This document shows, piece after piece, positions 44,585 to 57,588 of a DNA stretch of 64,000 bases. The notes under the pieces are model-generated. The model saw only the letters and a program-made list of their open reading frames with translations. It made no database searches and was not told where the DNA came from. A program made the position numbers and the translations under genes. Source of the DNA: Gadus chalcogrammus (taxonomy: Eukaryota > Chordata > Actinopteri > Gadiformes > Gadidae). The DNA lies in contig NC_079426.1 in assembly GCF_026213295.1 (NCBI RefSeq), positions 21,095,139 through 21,159,138 of the forward strand, given 5' to 3'. The first letter of the stretch is position 1. The number at the start of each line of letters is the position of its first letter.

Positions 44585-45170
44585 CGAGGGATGGACAGAT
44601 AGAAAAATAATAAGGTGTACTTCAAAAAGCAGTCTTAGCAGTAGTTTAAGGTCCAGAGCATCGCGTCCGTATTGAAATCCATTGAAGAGCAGCAGACTCC
44701 GACAGGGTGCGCACTCCGCGGTCCAGCGTCCAAGGGGTTCGCTTCATGCGAGAAATTATTAACAGCTTCCCAAAGTGCCCTCCTTCAGATCCCCCCACAG
44801 TCTTTGAACTATATCAGCAAAAAAAAAACACACAGCAAGAACCATTTATTAAAAAAGAAAAAGGTTTCCGGCTCCTGGGGTTGTTTGGAGTCAAAGCAAA
44901 GAGCGACGAGGTTCAGTGTGGCTCCAACTCCAGTGAGTGGGAAGCTGCTCGAATGTGCGCGTCTGAGCGCATGGAGCCAAAGTCCCCCCTCACCGCCCCG
45001 CTCCCCTCACCCCCCTGCTGCACGCTCCGTCCAGCATAGAGCCAAAGCCCCCAGCCCTCCCCGCTCCCCTCACCGCCCCCCAGCACTCCCCGCTCAGCCG
45101 CCGCACGCTCCGTCTGGAGGGGAGCCTCAGCCTCAGACCGGTCTCCTTCCAGAATAACCCGATCTTAAAG
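44585..45170 (-). promoter_or_regulatory. gfra1: gfra1 5' UTR / promoter-proximal GC-rich region
   Basis: Sequence upstream of the gfra1 start becomes GC-rich, strongly so between about 44970 and 45125, where CCGC/CCCC blocks and several CpGs occur. This stands out against the AT-rich flanks and is the expected place for the 5' UTR and promoter. No TATA box is evident. Within it, 44974-45120 is a partial imperfect duplication: GAGCCAAAG recurs 65 bp apart (44974 and 45039) and GCACGCTCCGTC recurs about 82 bp apart. The transcription start cannot be placed from sequence alone. Confidence 0.5.
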
Positions 45171-45292
45171 TGAACTAAATTGTTAAAAAATTTCAATTAT
45201 ATAAAATTGTAACTGCAAATAGGTACAAAGTGATAAAACATACGGTTGCAGTTAACAGACCGTTTGTAATCGATCCCAGCAAATAATTATTG

Positions 45293-45375
<83 letters not shown>

Positions 45376-46800
45376 GTATAGGTTTAAATTTTATAATGGA
45401 GTTAATTGCAGCCAGTCAGAGAGTGAAGGCTGGAGAACTGGGTTAACGACTCCTCGTATGATATAAGCCTGTATCGGCATTGATTGTGTTGGACTTTGAT
45501 TTTCTTAAAGAAGGCTTACAAGCTACGCGTCAACCCTTTAAGCCAATGGATAAATAAGTAAATATCTACATAGCCCGCACAGGAATCGTTACACACCGGG
45601 ATATCGATTTAATGCACATGGGTCTTAAATCCCAGTCCCTGATAATAACATGTTAACAGACCATTTAGGAAATGAGAAAAAGAAAACAGCTGAGAAGCAA
45701 AAGGCGATCATTAGGCTGTATACCAGATGGACTTAATCAAGAGACCTAATTAGAGATATGTCTTGAGTGGTTAACGAGACTATCCGTATTTCATGAATAT
45801 GCCACATCTCTAGTTGATCCTGTGAATGGGCCCCTGGGCCAACAGGACCCACTGGCCTCAGGACCAACGTGGCCCCAAGGCCAACGCGGCGGAAAAGGAA
45901 GGATATATTAAGTGACTACCGCCATCTAGCGGATGTTTAAGCACTTGCTATAAAGACAATGTGTTCAATAATTCATAGATATAAGTATGCAAAAGGGATC
46001 TTTCAGCTAAAGAATATCATTGCTGTCGCAATGCCCTTATGTAAACGACTCAAAGTTTAGTCAGTTGGTGTAGCCTGGACTAAATAGACCTTTCAGTGGC
46101 AGACTGGCAGTCCATTAACAAACCCGATCAGTTAGGACTTTTTCCAAGACATTATTAATCTTGCCAATGCCTTTTTCTTTGTCACTCATCGACTATGGAA
46201 AAAAAACAACGGTGGATGTGATGTAATATCAAGATAATATAATGCCTCTAATATCAAGATGAACATGGCAACCATGGGAGACAGCGTTAACATCCTCCTA
46301 AACTCAACAGCTTTACCTAGACCGAGCTCGTCTTCCGTACAAAGCCTGAATCTGAATCGTGTTTTTCGATCCGCACCATCTCAGCGGAGGGCGCCTCGAG
46401 GGAACCGAGCGGCAATAAAATTACAATAAAGCCAGCCTGCTACTGAAATAATGGTCTTATTAAGATTTGATGACTTTGCTATTCTTCTGATCTCCAGAGG
46501 GAGGGCCGCTCCCCGGGCACAGGTCAGAGGTCAGCCACATCCGTTGATCTACAGAAAGCCTCAATCAATATATAATTTTATAAATGAACATCAGGTTGAT
46601 GTAGACCCCCGTTCGTAACACACCAGGCCACACGTTATTGCGCCTGTTCAACAAATACACCGATTTATGTAGGCTATATAATATAACTGTTATACTATAT
46701 ACTATACATATGTTATATAATATAAATGTGTTCATATGTTATTCTATATAATATTTTAAACTATATACATACGTTATAGGCCTACTATTAGGCTACATAT
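45171..46800. other. Intergenic spacer between gfra1 and ccdc172
   Basis: A (GT)n array of about 80 bp lies at 45294-45374. The rest is unique, with AT-rich sequence at 46660-46760 and a short GGCC-rich block at 45825-45895. No gene is supported. Confidence 0.6.
45294..45374. repeat. (GT)n microsatellite
   Basis: About 80 bp of pure GT in the spacer between two divergently transcribed genes. Confidence 0.98.
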
Positions 46801-47074
46801 GTTGGAACTTAACTTAACTTCACCAGAATGCATGAACTTGCAAGGCAGCTGGATTCGCGTGATCTCACGAGTCGATGAAGCGGGAAGCCTCTCAGGTCAC
46901 GCGCAGGGTTAACAAAGTCGACTTCCCGCGAGAGTTTGTGTAATGAACCATCAGGCACGTCTGGTTGTTTCTGTTCGTGCCCGTGCTTAATCCACTTTAC
47001 GACTTTTATTGTTCCGATTTTTGAAATTTGACCCTTACTTTAACATTGAATCTGATTTAAATATAAACATAAAT
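46801..47074 (+). promoter_or_regulatory. ccdc172: ccdc172 5' UTR and promoter-proximal region
   Basis: Sequence directly upstream of the ccdc172 start, with local CpG-containing stretches (CGCGTGATCTCACGAGTCG, CCCGCGAGAG) at 46855-46935. No TATA box is near. The start site is not defined. An in-frame ATG lies 66 bases upstream of the chosen start (47009), but the chosen ATG gives the MSLDNLFQ start that matches CCDC172 proteins. Confidence 0.4.
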
Positions 47075-47153
47075 ATGAGTTTGGATAACCTGTTTCAACA
47101 AATTATCTTCACTGAACAGCTGTTATCTGAGAAAACTACGAAGTTACAAGAAG
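47075..47153 (+). CDS. ccdc172: ccdc172 exon 1 (coding part)
   Basis: Starts at the ATG of MSLDNLFQQIIFTEQLL and ends CAAGAAG|gtcagt in phase 1. The start is chosen because MSL..LFQ.IIFTE is the conserved N-terminus. Confidence 0.93.
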
Positions 47154-49463
47154 GTCAGTTTATCCTAGCCTGTGACCAGTTGTTATTAACATGTTGTGTT
47201 CAACATAATAACGATGACCAAATGCTTTCTCATGGAGCAATATTTTTGTCAGTCAAAGTTTCAGTCGTCCGATACGAAGAGAAAATAAAGGCCTCCAATG
47301 AAAAGCTGACCAAGAATAACCAAGAGCTTTTTAACAAGGTACGATGCTTTCATATTACGTTATACTTAGAATAGCTTCATAACATCATGTCTTAAAATAC
47401 ATTGTATAAATATGTTTATATAACTTATCGAGACACTTAATCTATATCAGCTGCTTCATGACCAATCCCAAGGATCAATGGCAAGTGGCACACTGGCACA
47501 AAATCAGTGCTACTCTTCTCGGACAATATCAGGGTCATTCGAGGAAGCTTTAGCATGTGGGAGATATAATACCCTTATGTTTCCCTCCATCTCTTATCTT
47601 GATCAGAAACAAGATGAAATTGCACTTGTTTCTGATAATCATACTATAATACACTATCCAATAATCAACAAACTGATTGCGTATGTATTTTATCTTCCTA
47701 TCTCATTCAATAAACAAATAATTAATTCAAAATAAACTTTGTAAATATTCTCAGACATTTGTTCAAAATGGTGATCCCTCCAGCCAAAAGCAAAGCAATA
47801 AAACCCAAATAATTCAACTGCTGATACCCCTAGTCTCAAAAAGTGGATGTCATGCATGAGGGCATTTCCTAAAGGCCTCTTCATGAATGATTTGTTTGTT
47901 TTCATTGTTTTCTGGTGTGGGGAGACCACAACACATATTTCTGCTATGTGATGATAAATTGTGCATAATGGTAATATTTATTTTCTCAGAGTATATGTCC
48001 ATGAGTAAATTCTGTTGTCATGGTAATACACTTTTTTCTTTTAACACTGCATCCACCTGTCCTCTCAGACTCAGCAGTTGTATGAGATGAAGCTGCAAAA
48101 CGATCTAATGAAGAAACAGGAGCAACAGACGGAGAGACAGTTGAAAGAACTGCTCTGTCAGCAGGGCCACCTCAAGGAACATCTGGTGACTAGTGTTCTG
48201 ATCCGTACCGGAAGCGCACACACACAAACGCACACACCAACGCACACGCTATACAGGGCTGAGGATATCAAGGACTCTCTTCTCCAAAGAGAAAAAAAGT
48301 TATATTCCACCCTCAAAGTACCATAGTTTTAAGACTAAACTACCTTCTTAAGGTATTTATATTGCTATTGCACTGCAATGAGGTACATGTGAGGCAAACT
48401 TATGCCAGCGGATAAGATAAGCTGCATTGCATAATTGGCAAAATATAAAACAGTATCAAAGAAAACCCTTTATGGCAATTCAAAGTTTATTCATGACAGG
48501 ATCGAATCAGAACGGAGGCCAGTGAGGAGCAGGAGCAGTTTCTGGAAGAGATCGGGAGATTTAACAATTGCTTCAGCCTGGTTGGGAACAGAGAGTCAGT
48601 TACTGAGAGCCAGGCACAAGCTGAGATCCTCCAGCTTCAGGGGGAAGTGGACTCCATACATAAAGGTAACGCACAACGAGGACCTAAGACACGGGTGGTA
48701 TGCCGAGTGCTCTGCTGAAGCTTACAGTTGATCTGGTACTAGTCTTTATTTATGTTTTCCATTTAGATTACTCTGAACGACTCAATAACGGACACCACTC
48801 ATTTCAATGCATGATAGCAAGCATAACTATACTAATGTGGAAATACGGTAATTCCCTTTGAACATATCCATAATGAAAAACATAACTTAAATCCAACTCT
48901 TGGGCTCGGGAGTTTTAAGTCTTAAAACTTGGCTTGTTTCTTAAAAACAAACAAAAACATAAAACAAATATGGCCATAATCCAGGCTTTGGAGGTGTAAT
49001 GCAATAGAAATATAACGCATATTTTCATTTCAATGTGGTATTATATTACGCATATTAATTTCCTCCCCTATAGTAATCAGCCCAGTCACAGAAGACGAGA
49101 AAGAGCTTTGCTTTGGCAACTAACCCAAAGCTCTCTCATTATTTGCGACCTTCTAAGACTTTGCTGTTTGGTCTCCTGTTTACACTCAGAGATGGAGCTT
49201 GAGCACCAGAAGAACGGTCGCATAAACTCCCTGCTGGAGGAGAACAAAGCCCTCCTGGTTGAACTGAAAGACCTGGAAAACATTAACAAAGGTAAATGCA
49301 ACATCTTCATTGTTCATGTCAAATCCACTCACTGCTTCTTCCCTTGGTGCCACAAGTCTCTGTAAACTGTTTAGTTAATTCTGTCAAAGTTATCTTTAGG
49401 AACTGAAAACTAGGCAAGAAAAGTGAGATAAGGCCAAGGCTAGATATAGACGTAAAGCTTGGA

Positions 49464-49550
<87 letters not shown>

Positions 49551-50853
49551 AACGTCAAAAAAAAATTGTATAATAGAAACCCAGAAAAAAGGTTTTCTGA
49601 AAAAAATGTCTTCCATGTGTTTCATTGTGGTAGTGGCTTTTCGTTTTGTCTTTGGGTGTTTTTTTGTAGACTTCGATCGGCAAATTACGGAGGCCAAGGG
49701 AGTGACAGAATCTCTTAGAGAAGAGAGTGTGAGAGTCAGTCTGAAACCCCAAACAGACAGCACCTGTATGAGGTGAGTTCTTTGAGTATAAAAACATTAG
49801 AAATATTTATACAGTATATCATTTTTTTGTATTATATTTTGAATATTTGTATATATATATATACAGTATATACTGTATATCAATATTTGCTGATGTGCGT
49901 GAGCATGGTGCTGATGTGCGCAGGCGCAGAGATGTCTGAGTGTCATCACCAAATAAAGCTCTGGTGCACTCCAACCCAAATGGCTTCATACAACATTATA
50001 TAACAATATAACATAACAAGACATATCATGTGGGGCACACTATGAATGCGAGCCACATCTTTTATTTTGCACTAATACCGTTTTAAGTCTGAAGTTTATG
50101 TATGAATGCTTTGTAGGCGCCCAAAATATTTCTTTTCAATAATTTTTTTTTTTTATTCAATAAAAAAAGCATATTTTTGCATGGCTGATAGCAGAGCTGG
50201 TCCACTGCTGGATATATGAAGGTGAAACAGTCAGCATGAGGTCCGACAGAAAATAAAAGCAATACAAAAATTGAAAGAAATATGAATCTGAAGGTCCCCC
50301 AGTTCTTTCTCAAGTAGGTCTAGAGGTGTAGAGAACTAGGATGTCTTAATTTTCTGCAGCCACTACTTAGTGGAAACCATCACTAGTATGCACATTTCTT
50401 AATACAGGCATCTAAACTTCCAAATGAAGTTTGGATTTTGCTTGCCGCCTAGAGAGAAGCTATTGCTGTTTTATTAGTGAAGATAAATGGAGAAGGACTG
50501 TGGTGTTTTCTACCGGCAACGAAATCGTCACCATAAAGTGAGCGAATTGTAAAAGTCCATAAATGGGTTTATGGACTTTTGGTGCATTGATGGATTTAAG
50601 ACCTCTCAGGACCAGGGACAGCGTACTTTGAGCACGTCCAGTGGGCACACGTTCAAAGTGTGCTAGCAGACATATTCATTTGCCGCACCTGGTGATCGTG
50701 AGATCATCCCCAAATCCTGACTCCTAGGAGGCTCAAGCAGAATATGGACTATGGAACAGGGTTGCATCTGAAACGGTTTACTATGTACAACATACTACAG
50801 CGGCATATATTTTGATATGTTACAAACCCAAAGAGTTATATTTATTTTTGGAA

Positions 50854-50884
<31 letters not shown>

Positions 50885-51365
50885 TATTAGTGCTGTCAAG
50901 CGATTAAAATAAATAATCGCGTTTAATCACATTAATGCCATAGTTAACTCACGATTAATCGCGAGCAATCGCAAATCGCAAAAAAAAATCACAAATGTTT
51001 TTTTCTATGCTAAATATCCCTTGATTTCTTTGTCCCATTAATTTTTCTCATTTCATGCTCTTATCAACATGGAGAACTGCATCGGCTTGCCTTGTGCAAT
51101 TTTTTTTTTATTGATAACAACATTGGCATATACTGATCAAAACAGGACGATACAAAAAAAATGCCTATAGTGCAATTAAACGATGAACATACAAACATAC
51201 TGCCTTGAACATAGGCTACTGCTACTTTGTTTTGAGGCAGAAAAACAACAACTTTTATTTATTTTTTAAATAAAAGAATTGCGTTAATCGCGCGATAAAA
51301 AAATTAACGCCGTTAAAATTGGTTTGCGTTAACGCCGTTAATAACGCGTTTAACTGACAGCAGTA

Positions 51366-51396
<31 letters not shown>

Positions 51397-54300
51397 CATA
51401 CAGTGTTGGGGAATAACGGGATACATGTACCGTCGTTATGTATTCAGAATACAAATTAAAACTGTATTGCGTTACATTTGCAATTTAAATTGTTGGTATT
51501 TAGAATACAGTTACATTGTTGAAATTAATGGATTACATGACGATACTTCTTTTCACAAGTTTATTCGTGCTTTCACATCAACAGCATTTAGTGCGCACCT
51601 TGGATCGGTACGTTTGCGTTGGTGTAAATGCAACCACCTCACTTCGATGCGAACCAAATCAGCCGGCCGAGACCTCCCTGAACAGCTGGTCTCGGTTTGC
51701 TTCCAAAAGAACCCTGGTACGGTTTACTTGAGATGTGAAAGCGAACGCACCTTGGTCCGATACAGTTCTAAAAAGCATACGCCTCTTTGGAAGGTTGAAA
51801 ATGAGTCGTGGCTCAACAATGTCTGTTGGGTATTGGGCAGACACCCACATAAATCGTTGTGGACTGGTCCACAACTGTATGAAACAAATCAATATCACAA
51901 CGAGTGAATCCCGCTGGATATCCATGATTATTTACTTTCACAGACGCTTTCCCCCACCTGCCCCAGACCAGCAACACCTACATTTCATAATATAGTGCGC
52001 TTTCAGGGAGACTTGGGCCTAACACATTCAGCCAGTTTGAACAGAAGAACTCACCAAAATAGGCCTGCTTTGTAAGGATTTGATGCTGCATTCCTACATT
52101 TATAAAATGCAATTCAAAGTGCAAGTAATCCAAGTAGAATACAATACTCAGATTGAGTGATGTAACGGAATACATTGCATATTACTTTTCTGGGCATGTA
52201 TTCTGTATTCTGTAACTGGATACATTTTAAAAGTATCCTTCCCAACACTGTTTATATAGTTTATTAAGTTGCCTGTACATTAGGGTTGATGTTATAGGGT
52301 TGAACAGGTTTTTTGTACCATTTAATAGTTTTGTTAAAGAAGTTATTCTCCTGTCAAAATGCATTATGGGTAATCCAAGCAACTGTAGTGTCCATAGTTC
52401 GTATTCCGCCAGTGATAGTACGCAATCTGGGTATTTTAAAGCTACAATTTGTAGGATGGAGCCCCTCCCAGTTTATTGTTCTTTCAAAACAAAAAATATC
52501 TACAACAGTATTGTGAAAACGAGTTTCCTCGACGCACAATGTTGTTGATAAAAACATATTTTTACTTAAAAACAATACCACAACAGTCGAGTCACTCGCC
52601 AAACTGAAGCCTCCCTCCAGTCTAGAACTCTTCTCCTCTTAAGGAGCACCAGAATGGGTGTTGCTCAAGTAGCCTATGAGCCACAGCTGCAGACTATTAA
52701 GGCTAACAGCCAGGAATATGTGCATCTTAAAACATGGTTGAACACAGTGAAGATGCCGTTCACATCTTCACAAGTATATTGTCCACTCTTAGTGGCTTTG
52801 CAACTGTGTGATGTGAACTAGAGCAGCTTGGCTAGCTGGGGGGAGGGAGAGTGGGATGGGTTTGGGGTGGTTGCTGTTACGATTCTTGTGAACAAATAGA
52901 GAGGTATGGGCTGGCCAGCATTTTTTTTTTTTCAGTTAGGATAGTGATAGGATGTGATTTTATTGATAACATTATTGAGTCACTATCGAACATCATTGAC
53001 CAGAAATATGTCCAGGAATTTTTAAGCTATGAGTTTGTTGAAATGTTACACATTGCTTATGCTTAGTATTTTTGCATATTATGTGTAATAGGATTTTGGA
53101 CATGCTACATACTGTACTCACCCAATATGCAGTATGCTAGTATGGAGATTTTGGTGTACCCGAATAATTTAGAATGTGTTCCTCTAACTCAGACCCACAA
53201 CAACACTGCAATCAGTTGATAGCACCTTGGTGGGGTAGAACAAGTCAAGCCTGCATGCACTCCTAGTGAGGTGACTCTCACAAATTATTTACTATGCTGA
53301 TGAACAAAGCCCATATTGGTGCAGTTATTGTGAAGATTACCATTATGTTGACGTGTCTGCCATTTTTTTTCCAGAGTCTTGGTAACTTTATTTCCGACAA
53401 CCAAAAAGAGGTCTATATGTAACTTTTCCTTCAATTTTGCGTTTAACAATCAGGACATTTTCTCCTATCAGGACAGCTATTTGACCCTTTCATGAAATGA
53501 AAGGGTCTGAAATGAATGTAACTGTCACCAATTTGAGGTGTACAGCAAGAGTAAAACATATGCAAGTACTTTTTTATCGACTACATTGGGATGTCATCAT
53601 TTATAACTGGCACAACAATCTGCAGTAAAATCAAAACATTCCATGACAATACTTATGCCCCCAGCGATTAAAAAAACAGAGAACTGATAAACTATGAATT
53701 GTAGCTGGGCGTGGGCACCAGAATGACCTGCAACTACACAGGCTGTAGCGCCTTTAGTTGGCCCAGTGGACAGTGTGTTGGTTATTTATGGCCAACGCTG
53801 GCCTTTTCCGTTGTCAGCAGTCCAATACACACGTGAAAAACTGCTCAGAAAGCTTCCGGCAGGAGTGGAGGTCTCGCAGTGTAAATAATGGGTCATTAAG
53901 GCCTTTTGTCTAATTAAGGGTCTGATCTGTTGCCTGTTTGATTCATATGGTGTCCCAGCTAGAAACAAATCTGGAAAGGAAGCCTAATGTGATTGAAGCA
54001 AGGGGGAAGTATGTTAGGGGAAATAAGTGCAGAGCAGCATATAATGTATAGGTCACAGGATGCTAACGTATCTATTTCTCTACGGTCGATTTTTATCCAA
54101 GAAGAGGTGTGTGCTTGAATACATGAATCATGTTGATGAATAATCCAAACATGTTTTGTCTTTCAGGCCAATAATGAGGAATAATGATTGCATACAAGTT
54201 ACATTTTCTCAAATAAACATGACTTTCTGAAGGAATTTGTACAATATTGTACGGCAATCATGCACCAGCGAAAAACTGAACAAGCTAGATGTTGACACAA

Positions 54301-57300
54301 GACTGACATGTCTAGGGATGTCTAGAGAGAGTGTAGGCTGTTTGCATTCTGAAACAGGGGTTAAAGTCTACAGATCCATGAGATATGTAGATCCATCTTA
54401 AGTGTCACGTCCATCTGCATCCAAGAAATGGCTGTGCTCCAGGCTGCTTAAAAATTCATGTTGGACTCATGTACAACATGCATTGCTAAGTTACTAGTTA
54501 CCTGCTTTTGGACAAATAAATGTTCAGGTTAAATTACAGCTAAAGACACAGCTAATGTTAAGACAGATTTTTATAGTTTGTAAAAAAAGACATATTTACA
54601 TTGAAATAATGACTAATTTGGCAATTTCATAATATATCAAATTAGTCAAGTAAATGGGATTGATGTTAATCAACGTTTATGCCAGTGTCCTTATTGAGTG
54701 CCATATCCCAATGTGCTTTTAGGCAAATGGAAAATAGACCTCTCAGCACATACAAAGGTCATTCACCAACAAAGACCATTAAGTATTGATGTGATTGATC
54801 ATGATTTCCTCATGAAATACAGTGATGAGTGAAAAAGGGTTTAGGGTGGTAAGGAAAAGTGATCTTCATCAAACAACTTTACCATGTGTGTGTGTGTGTG
54901 GTTGTGTGTGTGTGTGTGTGTGCGTGTGCGTGTGTGTGTGTGTAGTTTGTTTGAAATGTTTAGTGTGATTGTGTGTGTAATTCACCAGTGGTTGAGCATC
55001 AGACCCTTTTTTGGCTGCTTGGACCTCAACAGCTAAGAGATTGGTCTTTATTTGATTAAAGGCAGATCAATACCGTTCCAGGAAGGAAGTAACGCATCTT
55101 CCTTGTGCTGATGCTTCCAATTCCGACAACACCTGGACCTGTATGTGCCCCCCTCCCCCACACCCAAAATGCCCAATAGCTGGTTGTGTGTTGCTTTTAT
55201 TTAGATGATTACAATTATTACAAATATTACTGACCTGCATTGAACCAAGGTCACTTCCAATCCGAGAGTAGGACAACCAAAGCCCACTTTATTAAACTAA
55301 TTTCTCAAAGATGTAAGACATCATTCAATTCCTGTCTGTGTATGGTTTCTTCTTTCATTGGCTGTCCGAGAGAGTAGAAGTCCTCAATTTTCCTCATAAT
55401 CATCAAAATCATAATTCCATAATCATCATCATTTGATAATCAGTCCCATAATCCCATAGCAGGCATAATAAGCCCGTAGAAGGAATCTGTGTGCCTTGTT
55501 GCACAAATCTCCTACAATGCTTCCTGGCCGAATTAGCTTCAGGAAGGTGGCTGAGGAAAGCGGCTTGAAGAGGATGAGGGCGAAAGAGAGAGACTAAGAG
55601 AAAGAGACGTTCACTCTTATGATTACATGTCCTGGAATGAAGCCATCAGTCATGTCTTCAGTCACCACACTGTCCCTTTAGAAGCCATGTTTAAACTCCC
55701 ATATTATTGATTGTGAGTAACTGAATACATCAAAGCGTTTGCGAGTGCCGGCCTCTAAAAAATAAATTGTTTAGTGGGCAAAACTTGATGATGGCTACCG
55801 CAATGGAAGACGAAGGTCCACTGTCATATCAGATTGCTATGTGTTATATAAATACTTTGTTCTTTGGGAATGCGGGCAGAGGATTAGCTTTGTGCATCTG
55901 CTTAGATGTAAATTTGTCACTTTCCCCAAATTAATGTGGGATTCAAATAAGGCTCTGAAATGAAAAAAAAGGTTCTGATTAATGCAAAGGATCAAACAAA
56001 CAGACCAACCACTCATCCCACAATGTCACTAGAAACATTGACCAGTTATCTGTATCCACTGGTTAAAGTCAGAAAGTGTAAAATGAGCCCCTCAAGTTAG
56101 TTGATGGGATAAAAAAGTGTCTGTGTATCTTTGAGATGTAAACCACTTAGCATTGTTGTTTGGGCGGGAGTGTTGAGGAGGCATTGCGATCTAAGCATGT
56201 TTCAAATACGACATGATGACCTTCTTCCTTCCGACTAGCTGAACTTCAGCTGCAGAGTTGTCCATTTTTATGGTAGATATACAAATGATTAAATAGTGTT
56301 CTTTAACATGTGTTCTCATTTTGATGTTTGTTTACCAACTAGATGTATTCAAAGTTTGTATGTAGAAAAGCCGAAACAAGGATAGGGGTCGCAGATTAGC
56401 CGTTGCTAGAAGAACCTTACACGCAGCACCTGTGTTAGGTTTTCTTTTCAACCCGTTGTATTATTTCCGCAATGTCCTGACAAATAAGATAAAAAAACTG
56501 AACACTCGGTCTGTGATTCAGACTTAACTCCTCTGAGGCAATAAGCACGATTGCACCAGAGAGTTCAATGAGGCTAGCAATTGTGTTTGGCAAAGCAAAT
56601 ATTGGTCAGGAAAGTAAAGAAAATGTCAGTGTGGTGTGTGAATTTGTTACCCAGGTTAAAGAAGGAGCAGGAGCTGCTGAAAGAAGGGGACTTGGAGCTT
56701 GTGCGCAAGGCCCTCAGTTTAGAGATACGCTTTCTACAATCTGTGAGTACCGCACTCTGCGTAGCCATTATGTAAACAGCATGCACGTTGTTATTACTTG
56801 TGTGTTTTAATCTTGTGTTCTGAGGGGCAAGTAAGATTTGAGATGGTTAGGAATATAAGAGACCAAGAATTTGAAACTAAACCTTAAAACCATCCCTCTC
56901 TGCTCCCTCCCTCTTACCTTTCTCCTCCATTGACACGTGTTGGGTTTCACGCAACGTGATTGACAGTTGTTCAAGATTGATTCCTAAACAATGTGGGAAT
57001 GTTTGTCAGAGATGGCCAGTGGCGCTCTAAAATATATTCTGCCTCATACATAGGGCAGGTGCAGTCAGCGCTAAACAGATATTGTCACGCTCTTATAGAG
57101 GACAGATGGCCATTTCAAACAAATAACACTCAAATAGTAGCGCTTTAATCTTACCTAGAACGCCTTTAACTGCCAAGTGAGAAAATAAACTGTGTGTGAG
57201 ACCATAGACCAGGGGTGCCCAACCAGTCGATCGCGGTCTACCAGTAGATCGCCGACAGATCCCAAGTCGATCGCGAGGGGGTGAAGAAAAAAAAAAAAAA

Positions 57301-57557
57301 ATTTTTTTTATTTTTTTTTTTTTAATAAAATTAAATTTGCGGGACATATACGTGCGGTAGCGCATGTGCTGTTAACAGCAGTTGAAAGCCGTCAACAGTA
57401 GGTACACACTCCTAAACGTTGGCATGGCTGAGGGGAAACAAGCTAAGACCTACCATTTTCACCCTGAGTGGGAGGAAGATTATTGATTATCGTTGAGAAG
57501 GTGCCGTGCGCAGAGGAATGAAACCCCCACTGAAGTCCGTAGGTTCACGATACACCC

Positions 57558-57588
<31 letters not shown>

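Noticed and set aside
45825..45895. Collagen-like Gly-X-Y coding exon
   Set aside because: GGCC-rich repeats do not hold a Gly-X-Y frame beyond a few codons.
46255..46285. RFX X-box for ccdc172 (GGCAACCATGG)
   Set aside because: One half-site (GGCAAC) is good, but the partner half-site fits poorly and it lies about 800 bp from the start codon.
51425..51907. 160-codon ORF as a gene
   Set aside because: It lies inside a hAT-like non-autonomous element and lacks transposase motifs.
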